NCBI RefSeq assembly: GCF_013391405.1
Contig: NZ_JACBFD010000044.1
Coordinates: forward strand, 62,001 to 126,000
Length of the DNA stretch: 64,000 bases
Source of the DNA: Staphylococcus sp. GSSP0090
GTDB taxonomy: Bacteria > Bacillota > Bacilli > Staphylococcales > Staphylococcaceae
Direction of reading: 5' to 3'
The notes beneath the pieces were generated by a model that saw only the letters and a program-made list of their open reading frames with translations, was not told the DNA's origin and searched no databases. A program made the translations under genes and the position numbers. This document shows positions 29,163 through 41,100 of this stretch, one piece after another (within the stretch, counting starts at the first letter, position 1; each line of letters opens with the position of its first letter).

Positions 29163-29197
29163 AAAGGCATTTTCCTTTTTTGGAAAATGCCTTTTTC
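29163..29197. terminator. Bidirectional terminator after ackA
   Basis: AAAGGCATTTTCC/GGAAAATGCCTTT perfect 13-bp stem, TTTTTT loop, T-tail. It ends ackA and, because of the flanking A/T runs, probably the convergent phytase-like gene too. Confidence 0.85.
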
Positions 29198-29198
29198 T

Positions 29199-30371
29199 TT
29201 ATTTAGGAATAACTTCGAATGCTATCAATTGTGATTTTTGAGATTTATTAAAATTGTTGTCAGCAACGAGAACGATACTGTCGTGGCCATTTGGTAATTT
29301 CTTACCAAACGTTATACCTTCAATGTTATCAATGTGACCAATATCTTGTTCATTTAAATTAGCAACACATTCTTTTTTTACAGGCTGAATCTCAGCATGT
29401 TTTAATGAATCTTTATTTTTAATATCAGTAGCTTGCTTAGTATTAATTTTATAAATGCGTATATAATTGTGATATGAATTATCAGAAGATTGAACACTTG
29501 CGCGTTCCAAAGTTAAAAATTCATGTTTATTAATCGCTAATAATTCAGATATACCATTTTCCGCTTCTTTCCCTTTAGCAGGTGATTTAGGTATAGCATC
29601 TAAAGGATATGCGTATTCATCTAATACGTGTCCTTGTCTATCATAATGCGTAATACGAGATAATCCACCAGACGTTGGTGTAGGAGACTGACCATCTTGG
29701 ATTAATGGCGCTTCTGTTGCTGTCCAAATAGATTGGCCATCTACTGAAAATGTACTCCCTTCTAATGAGAGGTTATTACGGAAGCCATATTTTGCATGTT
29801 TATCCATTTTTTGTGTGTTGGTTATAGGTATTTCAGAGATATAATCACCTTTGTATGAAGCTATGCGTATAAAAGGATTTAGACCTAAACTACGATCTCC
29901 CTCACTTGTATACATAATTTGTTTATTTAAAGGATCAAAGCGAATAGATTCTGGATCAGCTACAATATCTTGTGGATCATCTTTGTAATGATCCTTGTTA
30001 TTGTAATTTGAACCATTAGGCTGTTTTAGAAAATGGGTGGACCGTAGTTTAATATTATTAAATTGGTGTTGATTATAATCGAGTGTTGCTTCATAAAATC
30101 TAGATGGATCATGTTCTGAACGATCATCACTTAATAGTAGCCAACGATGACTGGATGGATGATAGGTAATGCCAGAAATACCACCTACTTTTGTATCGTC
30201 AAAATGTTTGTCATAAGGTATCGTTTGACTATCTATAAATTTAAGGTTGTCTACGGAATGGGAGGGGGGTTCAGATACTTCAGTCTTTGCAGTAACTTGA
30301 TTACTATTTACGTGACTCAAAGTAGTGAATGCTAATAAGCTTATGGCGAATGATTTATAAATCACTTTCAT
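29199..30371 (-). CDS. Secreted phytase-like (esterase-like) beta-propeller protein
   Basis: 390-residue protein with an N-terminal signal peptide (KSFAISLLAFTTLSHVNS, cleavage probably near VTA-KTE). It then matches the esterase-like activity of phytase family: VGGISGITYHP and LLLSDDRS near the start, DPESIRFDP in the middle, and IGHIDNIEGITFGKKLP with a final VLVADNNFN. The repeated Asp/Asn-rich turns are propeller blades. No LPXTG motif or lipobox is present, so it should be released or loosely wall-bound. The true substrate in staphylococci is not established. It is transcribed alone from the 284-base gap to the Usp gene. Confidence 0.75.
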   Translation of the reverse strand: MKVIYKSFAISLLAFTTLSHVNSNQVTAKTEVSEPPSHSVDNLKFIDSQTIPYDKHFDDTKVGGISGITYHPSSHRWLLLSDDRSEHDPSRFYEATLDYNQHQFNNIKLRSTHFLKQPNGSNYNNKDHYKDDPQDIVADPESIRFDPLNKQIMYTSEGDRSLGLNPFIRIASYKGDYISEIPITNTQKMDKHAKYGFRNNLSLEGSTFSVDGQSIWTATEAPLIQDGQSPTPTSGGLSRITHYDRQGHVLDEYAYPLDAIPKSPAKGKEAENGISELLAINKHEFLTLERASVQSSDNSYHNYIRIYKINTKQATDIKNKDSLKHAEIQPVKKECVANLNEQDIGHIDNIEGITFGKKLPNGHDSIVLVADNNFNKSQKSQLIAFEVIPK

Positions 30372-30572
30372 ATATGTATGCTCCTTAATTTGATTGTTTT
30401 AAATTAAGTATAAAAGATAGATGTGAAATGAAATTAAAATTTTAATAACTATATTGTAAAGTATTAGGTTTTTAGGGAAGTGTGAAATAATTTTTTCTTG
30501 AGTTAGCATGTTTGTAAAAGTGTTACTAACGTAATAATGGAAAATTGAGACTTGTAGAAGTTAGCTAATTGC

Positions 30573-30606
30573 AAAAAAGCTTGAGACATTAAATTATGTC
30601 TCAAGC
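30573..30606 (-). terminator. Terminator of the upstream Usp gene
   Basis: GCTTGAGACAT/ATGTCTCAAGC perfect stem (30579-30606), with TTTTTT on the minus strand. It lies 50 bases after the Usp stop. The rest of 30372-30655 holds only the likely promoter of the phytase-like gene. Confidence 0.85.
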
Positions 30607-30655
30607 TCAATTCTTAATTAATTTGTTTGATCAAGCTTTCATTATAGAGAATGAA

Positions 30656-31160
30656 TTAGTGGGCTTGATATTGTGATCTAAATTCATCAGTAGCAACCTG
30701 AGGTTGGAAATCTTCTGGAAGTTCTTCTGTACGTACTACTAACACATCACATGGAGAATGGCGCACAATTGCTTCAGATACTGAACCAACGATAAATCTT
30801 TCTACCGCATTCAAACCTGAAGTACCACACATAATTAAGTCAGCATCTACATCTGTCGCTAGCTTTTTAGGTATAATGGCTTTTGGTGAACCAAATTCTA
30901 AACGTGTTTCAACATTTTTGACGCCAGCATTTGTAGCTACTTCTTTATAGCCTTTTAATAAATCGTCTGAGAAGTTTTTTGATTTCTCAGTGAATTGTGC
31001 ATCATACACTTCATAAGAAGAATATGTTCTTGAATCAATGACATTTACCACTGTTAATTTTGCATCATTACGTTTTGCCACATCCACCGCTTTGTTAAAG
31101 GCCCATTCAGCTTCATGTGATCCATCGACAGCTATTAAAATATTTTTATAAGTTAGCATC
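30656..31160 (-). CDS. Universal stress protein (UspA family)
   Basis: 167-residue UspA-fold protein. The ATP-binding loop is complete: VDGSHEAEWAF near the N-terminus and GTSGLNAVERFIVGSVSEAIVRHSPCDVLVV near the C-terminus (the G-2X-G-9X-GS/T pattern). I start at ATG 31160, preceded by AGGAGGTAATTACG; the longer frame to 31219 runs through that ribosome site. It is divergent from ald. A second, shorter Usp is encoded at 35191. Confidence 0.9.
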
Positions 31161-31253
31161 GTAATTACCTCCTTATTTTTCTTACTTTTATTATACCACC
31201 GTTTACAGAATATTAACATAATTTAGATGTTGTAAAACTACTCTAAACTTTGA

Positions 31254-31282
31254 TTGCGCTTTCATACAATACGCGTTACTAT
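31254..31282 (+). promoter_or_regulatory. Probable ald promoter
   Basis: TTGCGC (31254-31259), a 17-base spacer and TACTAT (31277-31282) lie 20 bases before the ald start codon. Confidence 0.5.
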
Positions 31283-31301
31283 AAATTTGGAGGTGGATGA
31301 A

Positions 31302-32417
31302 ATGATTATAGGTATTCCAAAAGAGATAAAAAACAATGAAAATAGAGTGAGTTTGTCACCAAGTGGTGTACATGCATTGGTAGAACAAGGTCACACTGTT
31401 ATTGTTGAAAAATCTGCAGGATTAGGTTCGTATTTTGAAGATGCAGATTATACTGAAGCTGGCGCAAGCATCGTTAATGAACAAGCTGAAGTATGGAACG
31501 TAGATATGGTTATGAAAGTGAAAGAACCATTAGAAGAAGAGTTTCAATATTTCAAAGAAGGTTTAATTCTATTTACTTATTTACATCTAGCGAACGAAGA
31601 AAAATTAACGCAAGCTTTACTAGAAAATAAAGTTGTCGGTATCGCATACGAAACGGTACAATTACCAGATCGTACATTACCATTATTAACACCAATGAGT
31701 GAGGTTGCAGGTCGTATGTCTGCACAAATTGGTGCTGAATTTTTACAAAAATATAAAGGTGGCATGGGCATTTTACTTGGTGGCGTACCTGGCGTATCAA
31801 AAGGTCGCGTATCAATCATTGGTGGTGGTCAAGCTGGAACAAATGCTGCTAAAATTGCACTTGGTTTAGGAGCGGATGTTACGATTTTAGATGTTAATCC
31901 TAAACGTTTGCAAGAATTAGAAGATTTGTTTGATGGACGTGTCCACACTATTATGTCAAACCCGTTAAATATAGAACAATGTGTGAAAGACAGTGATTTA
32001 GTCATTGGTGCTGTATTAATACCAGGCGCTAAAGCACCGAACCTTGTAACTGAAGATATGGTCAAAGAAATGAGAGATGGCGCCGTGATTGTCGATATTG
32101 CAATTGACCAAGGTGGTATTTTTGAAACAACAGATCGAATTTCAACACATGATGATCCAACTTATAAAAAACATGGTGTTGTGCACTATGCTGTCGCGAA
32201 TATGCCTGGCGCAGTGCCTCGTACTTCAACGATTGCTTTAAATAATGCAACGTTACCTTATGCGCAGCAACTTGCAAGTAAAGGTTATTTAAAAGCTTTA
32301 CAAGATAACCATGCATTGTCATTAGGACTTAATACAATTAATGGTGAGTTGACGAACAAAGGTGTTGCCGAAGCATTAAATCTATCTTATACAGATATCG
32401 AAAGTGCACTTAAGTAA
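31302..32417 (+). CDS. ald: Alanine dehydrogenase
   Basis: Interconverts L-alanine and pyruvate plus ammonia with NAD. The 371-residue enzyme has the signature [20 protein letters not shown] at the start, catalytic Lys/His region [10 protein letters not shown] and YLHLA, the nucleotide loop [19 protein letters not shown] (about 171-189) and [15 protein letters not shown] 31302 follows GGAGGTGGATGAA; an ORF extension to 31254 covers the promoter and is rejected. S. aureus has two ald genes. This orthologue lies beside usp as in ald2. Confidence 0.95.
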   Translation: MIIGIPKEIKNNENRVSLSPSGVHALVEQGHTVIVEKSAGLGSYFEDADYTEAGASIVNEQAEVWNVDMVMKVKEPLEEEFQYFKEGLILFTYLHLANEEKLTQALLENKVVGIAYETVQLPDRTLPLLTPMSEVAGRMSAQIGAEFLQKYKGGMGILLGGVPGVSKGRVSIIGGGQAGTNAAKIALGLGADVTILDVNPKRLQELEDLFDGRVHTIMSNPLNIEQCVKDSDLVIGAVLIPGAKAPNLVTEDMVKEMRDGAVIVDIAIDQGGIFETTDRISTHDDPTYKKHGVVHYAVANMPGAVPRTSTIALNNATLPYAQQLASKGYLKALQDNHALSLGLNTINGELTNKGVAEALNLSYTDIESALK

Positions 32418-32441
32418 TAACCACAGTAAATCATTAAATTA

Positions 32442-32493
32442 AAAACTGGTAAGTCTCCTTGAGTTAATTACTCGAAGACTTACCAGTTTTTAT
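32442..32493. terminator. Bidirectional terminator between ald and cutC
   Basis: AAAACTGGTAAGTCT/AGACTTACCAGTTTT perfect 15-bp stem with a 19-base loop and T-tails on both strands. Confidence 0.85.
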
Positions 32494-32541
32494 TTAGCTA
32501 TATCACAATGAGCTTAATTGTTAATAGCGTATGGAACATGT

Positions 32542-33171
32542 TTAAACAATACGAGTGCCATGAACTTCTTGGAAAGGAAAGGCTTCGAGAAGTTCAGAAA
32601 GGTTATCTTTATTCAGTCCACCACCTGGCATGATTTCTATCTGACCACCTGAATTAACCACCAGTTTACCTAATTGATTTAAGTTATCGAACAAATTCGT
32701 GTCACTTGGTCCACCATGTGTCAACAAACGTGTAAACCCTATATCAATTAATTGATGTAAAGCTTTTATTTGTCCTTCTGGATGAATTTCATCAAAGGCC
32801 ATGTGACATACTACTGGTGTAGGTGAAGCTAAATTTTTCAATGTCTTCATTTGCCATTCATTCATAGTTGAATCCTCAGTTAAGCAGCCAAAAACAAAAT
32901 AATCTACATTTAGTTGTTTGAATATTTTAATGTCACGTTGCATGATTTCAAAATCATATAAGTTATAAACAAAATCACCGCCACGTGGACGAATCATAAC
33001 AGCTATCTCTACATGATTGGAGTTACATATTTCAGATGCAATTTCTACCATACCAAAGCTAGGTGTAGTACCACCGACACTTAAATTATCACAAAGTTCA
33101 ATTCGATTCGCACCATTAGCGACCGCTAGTTCTACTTGCTGTATGGTTTCTACGACTGCTTCTTTTATCAT
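32542..33171 (-). CDS. cutC: CutC-family protein
   Basis: 209-residue TIM-barrel protein of the CutC family. Motifs are [40 protein letters not shown] and [13 protein letters not shown] near the C-terminus. CutC was first linked to copper homeostasis in E. coli. The Cys and His residues seen here do not by themselves prove copper binding. It overlaps the upstream peptidase gene by four bases (ATGA), so the two are co-translated. That pairing with a proline dipeptidase has no evident copper theme. Confidence 0.85.
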   Translation of the reverse strand: MIKEAVVETIQQVELAVANGANRIELCDNLSVGGTTPSFGMVEIASEICNSNHVEIAVMIRPRGGDFVYNLYDFEIMQRDIKIFKQLNVDYFVFGCLTEDSTMNEWQMKTLKNLASPTPVVCHMAFDEIHPEGQIKALHQLIDIGFTRLLTHGGPSDTNLFDNLNQLGKLVVNSGGQIEIMPGGGLNKDNLSELLEAFPFQEVHGTRIV

Positions 33172-34226
33172 TTTTCGTAACCAGTTAAACTTTCGTTACC
33201 ATTTTCAGTCACTAAGATGTCATCTTCAATGCGCACGCCAGCAACACCTGGCACATAAATACCGGGTTCAACTGTAATAACCATGCCCGCTTCAAATTGG
33301 TTTGTATTTGTACTTGATACGTCTTGATATTCATGTTCTTCTAATCCTAAACCATGTCCTAGGCGATGAGGGAAGTATTCACCATAACCCGCTTCAGCAA
33401 TGATGTTACGTGCGATATCATCTACATCCTTGATCGTTACACCAGGTTTAATCGCAGCTATAGCTTGTTGTTCTGCTTTTAATACAACATCATAAATTTC
33501 TTGTGCTTTATCATTAGGCGTTCCAAATTTAACGGTTCTAGTCATATCACTACAATAATTTTCATAAATGACGCCTAAATCAAATAAGACAAATTCGTCT
33601 TGTTTTAACTGACGATCGCCAGGTGTACCATGAGGGGATGCTGCATGGTCGCCAAACAATACCATAGTATCGAAACTCATTTCATTTACACCATAGGCTT
33701 TAATTTCATATTCTATATGGTTGACAACCTGACGTTCTGTGACACCTTCTTTTAAGAAACTTACACCAATTTCAATACATTTATCTGCAAGTTCACAAGC
33801 CTTTTTAATTTTTTCAATTTCTGAATCACTTTTAATATTGCGTAATGATTTAATTGTTTGATCTATATCTCCAAAGCTTTGTACATCGAAAGCGTTAATA
33901 AGTTCGCGTTGACGCTGTAATGTTAAATGTGCTGATTCAACAAGTAATTTATTGAATTTAATATCATATTTATCTAAAGCATTTTCAGTGTCTAAATAGC
34001 CTATAACCTGACCGTTAAATGGAGAGGCATGCACTTCTTCAACTTCTAATTGCGGGCAAAACAATACTTGTTCACCATTCGCTTTAATGAGTAACGCAAG
34101 TAAACGTTCGTGAGGATCACTTAAATAACCTGTGAAATAAAAAATATTTAAAGGTGTTGTTATCCAAGCAGCATCTGCCTGTTGTGATTTTAATTCTTCG
34201 GTAATCTGTTCTAATTTCATTTTCAT
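33168..34226 (-). CDS. M24-family Xaa-Pro dipeptidase/aminopeptidase P
   Basis: Cleaves Xaa-Pro bonds in small peptides. The 352-residue creatinase-fold enzyme has a helical N-terminal domain and a pita-bread catalytic domain. Metal ligands are readable: Asp in [17 protein letters not shown] (two Asp), His in [15 protein letters not shown], Glu in [10 protein letters not shown] and Glu in VRIEDDILV. Two start codons are possible (ATG 34226, or ATG 34220 at better spacing from AGGAGG). B. subtilis YpdF/YqhT are relatives. Confidence 0.9.
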   Translation of the reverse strand: MKMKLEQITEELKSQQADAAWITTPLNIFYFTGYLSDPHERLLALLIKANGEQVLFCPQLEVEEVHASPFNGQVIGYLDTENALDKYDIKFNKLLVESAHLTLQRQRELINAFDVQSFGDIDQTIKSLRNIKSDSEIEKIKKACELADKCIEIGVSFLKEGVTERQVVNHIEYEIKAYGVNEMSFDTMVLFGDHAASPHGTPGDRQLKQDEFVLFDLGVIYENYCSDMTRTVKFGTPNDKAQEIYDVVLKAEQQAIAAIKPGVTIKDVDDIARNIIAEAGYGEYFPHRLGHGLGLEEHEYQDVSSTNTNQFEAGMVITVEPGIYVPGVAGVRIEDDILVTENGNESLTGYEK

Positions 34227-34429
34227 TCATCCTCCTAAATAGTTAATCATATTTAATTTTATGTTACTTTATGAATGAATTCAAAAGTTAAATATGATAA
34301 TAAAACGATTTTATAGAAAAATTTTTAAAAGTAAGAAGAAAAACACATAAGTTAATTTAATTAACGTGTTATAGCGTTGGCTTTTTGTGGTATATAAAGA
34401 GTAAACATATTTACGGGAGGAATTCATTA

Positions 34430-35119
34430 ATGAAACTTTCATTTCATGGTCAATCAACTATTTATTTTGAAGCAAATGGTAAAAAGGTTATCGTAGATCC
34501 TTTTATTACAGGGAATGGTCAATCTGATTTAGATGCGTCTACACTCAAAGTTGATTATATTATATTAACGCATGGACACGGGGATCATTTTGGAGATACG
34601 ATAGAGTTAGCTAATAGAAATCATGCTACTGTTATTGGTTCAGCAGAATTAGGTGATTATCTGACTACTTACCATAATGTGGAAAATGTAAGACCAATGA
34701 ATATCGGGGGCAAAGTAGAATTTGATTTTGGTAATGTGAAATTTGTACAAGCATTCCATAGTTCAAGTTTAACTGATGAAAATGGTGTGCCAGTATACTT
34801 AGGTATGCCAATGGGTCTTATTTTAGAAATTGAAGGTAAAACGATTTATCACACTGGTGATACAGGTTTATTTAGTGATATGAAATTAATTGCGGATCGT
34901 CATCCAGTAGATGTATGCTTTATACCAATTGGTGACAATTTCACTATGGGAATTGATGATGCGAGTTATGCAATTAATTCGTTTATTAAACCAAAAATTT
35001 CAGTTCCAATACACTATGATACATTTGAACTTATTGAACAAGATCCAAATAAATTCAAAGAAGCAGTATCAGTAGGGGAAGTACAAATTTTAAAACCTGG
35101 TGAAGCAGTTTCATTATAA
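34430..35119 (+). CDS. UPF0173 metallo-beta-lactamase-fold hydrolase (YtkL-like)
   Basis: 229-residue MBL-fold protein. The dinuclear metal motif is [10 protein letters not shown] (residues about 55-64), with later ligands HTGDTG and a C-terminal PIHYDTF histidine. It is a conserved Firmicute protein of unknown substrate. I start at ATG 34430 after GGGAGGAATTCATT; the longer frame from 34385 extends across the promoter. It converges on a Usp gene across one shared terminator. Confidence 0.9.
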   Translation: MKLSFHGQSTIYFEANGKKVIVDPFITGNGQSDLDASTLKVDYIILTHGHGDHFGDTIELANRNHATVIGSAELGDYLTTYHNVENVRPMNIGGKVEFDFGNVKFVQAFHSSSLTDENGVPVYLGMPMGLILEIEGKTIYHTGDTGLFSDMKLIADRHPVDVCFIPIGDNFTMGIDDASYAINSFIKPKISVPIHYDTFELIEQDPNKFKEAVSVGEVQILKPGEAVSL

Positions 35120-35150
35120 AGTAATTAGCAATATTATTTAATTATATAAC

Positions 35151-35190
35151 AAAAAGCCTGAAGCACTTTTAACGTCCTTCAGGCTTTTTG
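35151..35190. terminator. Bidirectional terminator between UPF0173 gene and Usp
   Basis: AAAAAGCCTGAAG/CTTCAGGCTTTTT perfect 13-bp stem, functional on both strands. Confidence 0.9.
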
Positions 35191-35604
35191 TTATTTTACG
35201 ATTAATACTGGGATGTGCGCTCTTTTAGCAACTTTATGGCTGACGCTACCTAAGACAAATTTTTTCTTATCTTGAGCTTTTCGGTTACTTAGGACAACAA
35301 TTTCATATTTTCCACTATTAGCCTCTTTAACCAATTGTTCTTTCGCATTGCCACGTACAATAATCTCATCGTATTTAATGCCGTATTCATCTAAGCTATT
35401 GCGTGTACTTTCTAAACCTTCACTACGCTTTTGTACGAGTTTATCCAAATGTACACCAGATTTGATAGATGCTTGTGCATCTTGCTCGCTAATTGCATTC
35501 AATATTGTAACAGTAGTACCTTCACCTGAAAGTTTAGCGACTTCTTCAAGTGCTTTCTCATTTTTAAGTGTTGTATCAACACCAAGTAAAATATTTTTGA
35601 ACAT
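35191..35604 (-). CDS. Universal stress protein, short UspA form
   Basis: 137-residue UspA fold with LLGVDTTLKNEKALEE at the N-terminus and the C-terminal loop LSNRKAQDKKKFVLGSVSHKVAKRAHIPVLIV. The first G of the G2XG9XG(S/T) motif is replaced by Ser-Asn, so ATP binding is less certain than in the paralogue at 30656. The ATG follows AAGGAGGGATGAAC. Divergent from the CBS-domain gene. Confidence 0.85.
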   Translation of the reverse strand: MFKNILLGVDTTLKNEKALEEVAKLSGEGTTVTILNAISEQDAQASIKSGVHLDKLVQKRSEGLESTRNSLDEYGIKYDEIIVRGNAKEQLVKEANSGKYEIVVLSNRKAQDKKKFVLGSVSHKVAKRAHIPVLIVK

Positions 35605-35829
35605 TGTTCATCCCTCCTTAATTTCATTTTAATAAAATTTTATTCATAAATCCAATTAAATTCACCTATTTAACATATTAATTTACTAAAAGGAAAATAT
35701 TATATTATTTAAGGTTATAAAAATTGAGATTTTTAGGGTTTATAAGGTAATCTGTTTTGTTACTTCGCAATTTTAGTTATAAAAAGTTATAATGTCATAG
35801 AAACTGTCAAAATAAACGAGGTTATTAAA

Positions 35830-37122
35830 ATGACAAAGCATGAACAAATTTTATCGTATATAGAATCTCTAGCAGTGGGACAAAAGATATCTGTTAGAAA
35901 AATTGCAAAAGATTTAAGTGTATCCGAGGGAACAGCATACCGAGCAATTAAGGATGCAGGTCAAATTGGATTGGTAGCTACTATAGATAGAGTGGGTACC
36001 GTGCGCATAGAGAAGAAATCACGTGAACAAATTGAACAATTAACTTTTGCAGAAATTGTGAAAATTATTGATGGTCAAGTATTGGGTGGCAGAAACGGAC
36101 TAATAAAAACACTTTCAAAATTTGCAATTGGTGCAATGGAAATTGAAGATGTTGTAAAATATGTTAGTCCACATACATTATTAATAGTAGGGAATCGTAA
36201 GGATGTTCAACTAGCTGCACTTAAAAGAGGTAGTGCGGTATTAATCACGGGTGGATTTAATACATCAGAAGAAATCATTAAATATGCTGATGAACACGAA
36301 TTACCCATTTTATCTTCCAATTATGATACATATTTAGTCGCAAATATTATAAACCGTGCGATGTATAATCAAATGATTCGCAAAGAAATTTTGGTTGTTG
36401 AAGATATTGTTAAGACTGTTACAGAGGACACAGTTGTTTTTGATCATATGCGTCTGAGTGACTATAAAATGAAAGCCCGTGAGACAGGTCATTCAAGATT
36501 TCCTGTTATAGATGAAAATTGGAGATTAGTAGGTATTGTAACAAGTAAAGAGATTATTAAAATGGAAAACCAAGATACACTTGCACAATTTATGACGAAA
36601 TCACCAATCAATGTTCAGTTATCGACTACTGTCGCAAACTGTGCTCATATGATGATATGGGAAGGTATTGAATTATTGCCAGTGACGACACCGAGCAAAA
36701 AATTAATAGGGGTAATCACTAGAAAAGACGTATTAACAGCGATGCAATTGTTAAGTAGACAACCACAAGTAGGCGAAACGATTAATGACCAAATTGCTAA
36801 ACATATTACAATTGCCAATGATGGGATACAAGTTCAAATTACACCCTTATTAACCAATCAATATGGTACATTAAGTAAATCTGTATTTGTAGCAATTATT
36901 GAAGAAACAGTACGGTATGAAATGAGAAAATTAAAGAAACTAGAAGTTATGATAGAAAGTTTAAATATTATGTATATTAAAACAGTACAAATAGAGTCCG
37001 AAATACATGTACAATATGATATGTTAGATGTAGGACGAAATTTTTCTAAACTAGAAGTAACAATGACAAGTGATGGTCATCGCGTAGCAAAGGCAATGAT
37101 TATTTGCCAAATGATCGATTAA
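35830..37122 (+). CDS. DRTGG/CBS-domain regulatory protein (YtoI-like)
   Basis: 430-residue predicted regulator. Domains in order are an N-terminal winged HTH (about 18-45: ISVRKIAKDLSVSEGTAYRA), a DRTGG domain (about 75-180), two CBS repeats (about 195-310: SRFPVIDENWRLVGIVTSKE and ELLPVTTPSKKLIGVITRKD) and a C-terminal hot-dog thioesterase-like domain. CBS pairs usually bind adenine nucleotides. The ligand and DNA target are unknown. It is followed after 30 bases by nrnA and then dnaE, and this order is also found around ytoI in B. subtilis. Confidence 0.85.
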   Translation: MTKHEQILSYIESLAVGQKISVRKIAKDLSVSEGTAYRAIKDAGQIGLVATIDRVGTVRIEKKSREQIEQLTFAEIVKIIDGQVLGGRNGLIKTLSKFAIGAMEIEDVVKYVSPHTLLIVGNRKDVQLAALKRGSAVLITGGFNTSEEIIKYADEHELPILSSNYDTYLVANIINRAMYNQMIRKEILVVEDIVKTVTEDTVVFDHMRLSDYKMKARETGHSRFPVIDENWRLVGIVTSKEIIKMENQDTLAQFMTKSPINVQLSTTVANCAHMMIWEGIELLPVTTPSKKLIGVITRKDVLTAMQLLSRQPQVGETINDQIAKHITIANDGIQVQITPLLTNQYGTLSKSVFVAIIEETVRYEMRKLKKLEVMIESLNIMYIKTVQIESEIHVQYDMLDVGRNFSKLEVTMTSDGHRVAKAMIICQMID

Positions 37123-37152
37123 TAAATTTAAACATGAAGAAGGAAGATATAG

Positions 37153-38088
37153 ATGACAACAGAATTTAATGAAATCATGAAAGAAATAAAGGACTCAGAA
37201 ACAATTATTATACACCGCCATGTGAGACCAGATCCAGATGCATATGGTTCACAATTAGGTTTAAAATACTATTTGAAACTTAAATTTCCAAATAAAAAGA
37301 TTTATGCAGTTGGCGAAACAGAACCTTCATTAGACTTTATTGGTACATTCGACGACATTTCGGATGCTGCTTATAAAGATGCGCTAGTTATTGTTTGCGA
37401 CACAGCGAATTCACCACGTATTAGTGATGAAAGATTTGATCAAGGGCGTTTATTAGTTAAAATTGACCATCACCCAGCAGTAGATCAATATGGCGATATT
37501 AATTATGTAAACGATCAAGCGTCTTCAACGAGTGAAATTATCTTTGATTTTATCAATCATTTTAACGATGTTTCCATTATAGATGCATCAGTGGCAAGAG
37601 TACTTTATCTAGGAATTGTAGGCGATACAGGCAGATTTCTTTTTAATAATACTACGGCACATACGATGCGTGTTGCGAGTCAATTATTGACTTTTCCATT
37701 TAATCATAATGAAGAACTTAATAAAATGGGTGAAAAAGATCCGAAACTTTTACCATTCCAAGGCTATGTACTGCAACATTTCGATTTAAATGAAAAAGGT
37801 TTCTGTAAGGTGATTATTACGAAAGAAATTCTAGAACAATTTGACATAGCGGCTAATCAAGCTTCATTGTTTGTAAATGCAATTGCTGATATCCAAGGTT
37901 TGAAAATTTGGGTATTTGCTGTGGACGAAGGTACAGAAATTAGATGTCGTATTCGTTCTAAAGGTATCGTGATTAACGATGTTGCAAGTGATTTTGGCGG
38001 CGGGGGTCATCAAAATGCTTCAGGTGTGTCTGTAAAAGATTGGGATCAATTTGAAACACTCGCTGAGGCATTAAATAACAAATTGTAA
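37153..38088 (+). CDS. nrnA: Oligoribonuclease / pAp phosphatase NrnA
   Basis: DHH-family enzyme that degrades nano-RNA, pGpG/pApA-type dinucleotides and 3'-phosphoadenosine 5'-phosphate. The 311-residue protein has [22 protein letters not shown], the DHH motif in [20 protein letters not shown], and the DHHA1 tail [10 protein letters not shown]. Ribosome site GAAGAAGGAAG precedes the ATG. It lies 21 bases before dnaE, so probably in one operon. Confidence 0.93.
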   Translation: MTTEFNEIMKEIKDSETIIIHRHVRPDPDAYGSQLGLKYYLKLKFPNKKIYAVGETEPSLDFIGTFDDISDAAYKDALVIVCDTANSPRISDERFDQGRLLVKIDHHPAVDQYGDINYVNDQASSTSEIIFDFINHFNDVSIIDASVARVLYLGIVGDTGRFLFNNTTAHTMRVASQLLTFPFNHNEELNKMGEKDPKLLPFQGYVLQHFDLNEKGFCKVIITKEILEQFDIAANQASLFVNAIADIQGLKIWVFAVDEGTEIRCRIRSKGIVINDVASDFGGGGHQNASGVSVKDWDQFETLAEALNNKL

Positions 38089-38109
38089 TAAGATAGGAGG
38101 TATTTGCAA

Positions 38110-41100
38110 ATGGTTGCGCATTTAAACATTCATACGACTTATGATTTATTAAATTCAAGTATTAGAATTAAAGATGTAGTTGCGAAGGCTGCAAAAGAAG
38201 GTTATTCGGCTCTTGCAATTACAGATACGAATGTTTTGTATGGACTGCCCCAATTCTATGACGCATGTATTGCTGCAAATATTCATCCAATCTTCGGCAT
38301 GACAATTAATGTTACAGATGGCTTATCAGAACTTGAAACAATTGTATTAGCACAAGATAACTTAGGATTAAAAGATTTATTTAAATTATCTTCAGCAATT
38401 AAGATGAAAGAGAAAACAGAAACACCCATAGAATGGTTAAAAAAATATGAAAGCCGCTTTGTGATTATTTTTAAAAATGTAACTGAATCCCATGAATCAA
38501 TTATTTCAAACTTTTCTCAACATCCATATGTGTTTGTTAATCATACGAGTAAAGTAACATTTGATTTACCGATAGTTTGGGCACAAAGTACGCGTTATTT
38601 AAATCCTCAAGATTCAGATACACTTTCTGCTATGGCTGCAATAAAAGAAAATAGTAAGTTGGATTTAGTGAGCGAACAAGTTGACTATCACGAGCATCTA
38701 TATTCAAATATTGAATTACAAAATTTGCCGCTCGATGATGCTATTTGGAAAGAAACAAATCAACTCGAACAGGTCTGCCAGGCTGAAATGAGTTATCATC
38801 AATCCTTGCTACCTAAATATAAAACGCCTAATCAACAACCATCGGATGCGTTTTTATGGCAATTATTAGAAGATAATCTTCAAACATTAGATATACCACA
38901 CAATAAAAAAGAACTTTATCAAAAACGTTTAGAGCATGAATATCAAATCATTACAAAAATGGGTTTTGAGGATTACTTTTTAATCGTAAGTGATTTAATT
39001 CAGTATGCAAAGAACAATGATGTATTAGTAGGGCCTGGACGTGGTTCAGCGGCAGGCTCGCTTGTAAGTTATTTATTAAATATTACAACAATCGATCCGA
39101 TAGAATATAACCTGTTATTTGAGCGTTTTTTAAACCCTGAACGTGTAACAATGCCAGATATAGATATTGATTTCGAAGATACGCATAGAGATAAAGTTAT
39201 TCAGTATGTTCAGGAAAAATATGGTGAAACGCATGTCGCTGGTATCGTTACTTTTGGTCATTTACTTGCAAGAGCAGTGGCTAGAGATGTGGGGAGAATT
39301 ATGGGCTTTGATGAAATTACATTAAATGAAATTTCAAAATTAATTCCACATAAACTTGGTATCACACTCGACGAAGCGTATACACAGGAATCGTTTAAAC
39401 AGTTTGTTCATCGTAATCATAGACACGAACGTTGGTTTGATATTTGTAAAAAATTAGAAGGATTACCAAGACATACTTCGACGCATGCGGCAGGTATTAT
39501 AATTAATGATCATCCATTATATGAATATGCACCTTTAACACTTGGTGATACAGGTCTATTAACACAATGGACAATGACTGAATCAGAGAGAATAGGTTTA
39601 TTAAAAATTGATTTTCTAGGACTTCGAAATCTCTCAATCATTCATCAAATTGTTAAACAAGTGAAACATGGCCTGAATATAGATATAGATATTGAACAAA
39701 TTCCATTTGATGATAAAAGTGTATTTCAACTGTTATCTCAAGGAGATACAACAGGTATCTTCCAATTAGAATCTGATGGCATTAGAAATGTATTGAAAAA
39801 GCTGCAACCCGAACACTTTGAAGACATAGTAGCTGTCACATCACTTTATAGACCAGGTCCAATGGAAGAAATTCCGACTTATATATCAAGAAGACATCAT
39901 CCAGAGAAGGTGCAATATTTACATTCAGATTTGGAACCTATATTAAAAACGACTTATGGTGTTATCATTTATCAAGAACAAATAATGCAAATTGCGAGTA
40001 AATTTGCTGATTTTAGTTATGGTGAAGCGGATATTTTGAGACGTGCAATGAGTAAAAAGAATAGAGCCGTTTTAGAAAGTGAGCGACAACATTTCGTGAA
40101 TGGTGCCTTGAAAAATGGATATAACGAACATTTAAGTAAACAAATTTTTGATTTGATTCTAAAATTTGCGGATTATGGATTTGCTCGTGCGCATGCTGTT
40201 AGTTACTCAAAAATTGCATATACTATGAGTTACTTAAAGGTACATTTCCCTAACTATTTTTATGCCAATATTTTAAGTAATGCTATCGGAAGCGAAAAGA
40301 AAACAGCGCAAATCATTGATGAGGCTAAACATCAAAAAATTAATATATTACCACCAAATATTAATTATAGTCATTGGTTCTATAAAGCTACTAAAAAAGG
40401 TATCTTTCTATCCATTGGTGCTATCAAAGGCGTCGGCTATCAAAGCGTCAAATTAATTGTAGAAGAAAGAAAAGCAAATGGCGCTTATAAAGACTTTTTT
40501 GATTTTACACGACGCATACCCAAACGTATAAAAACTAGAAAACTACTTGAATCACTTATCTTAGTTGGTGCATTTGATACGTTGGGTAAGAATCGAGCGA
40601 CGTTGTTAAATGCAATAGACCAAGTGCTTGATGATATCTCTGATATTGAACAAGATGGATTCATTTTTGATGTACTAACACCTAAAGCTTCCTATGAAGA
40701 AAAAGAAGAACTACCTGATCATTTGCTAAGTGAATATGAGAAAGAATATTTAGGATTTTATGTATCAACACATCCAGTGGAAAAAGCATTTGAACAAAAA
40801 CAATATTTAGGTATTTATAAACTTGCGAACGCACAAGACAATCAACCTATTTTTGTTCAAATAGATCAATTAAAGCGCATCAGAACCAAAAACGGACAAA
40901 ATATGGCGTTTGTAACGCTAAATGATGGTATTAATAATTTGGATGGTGTCGTATTTCCAGATACATTTAAAAAATATGAAACAAACTTAAATGCTTCACA
41001 AATGTTAGTCATTAGAGGGAAGTTTGAGAATAGAAATAATAAACAGCAGCTGATAGTAAATCAGGTTGATACATTGGCTCATTTTGAACAAACTAAGATT

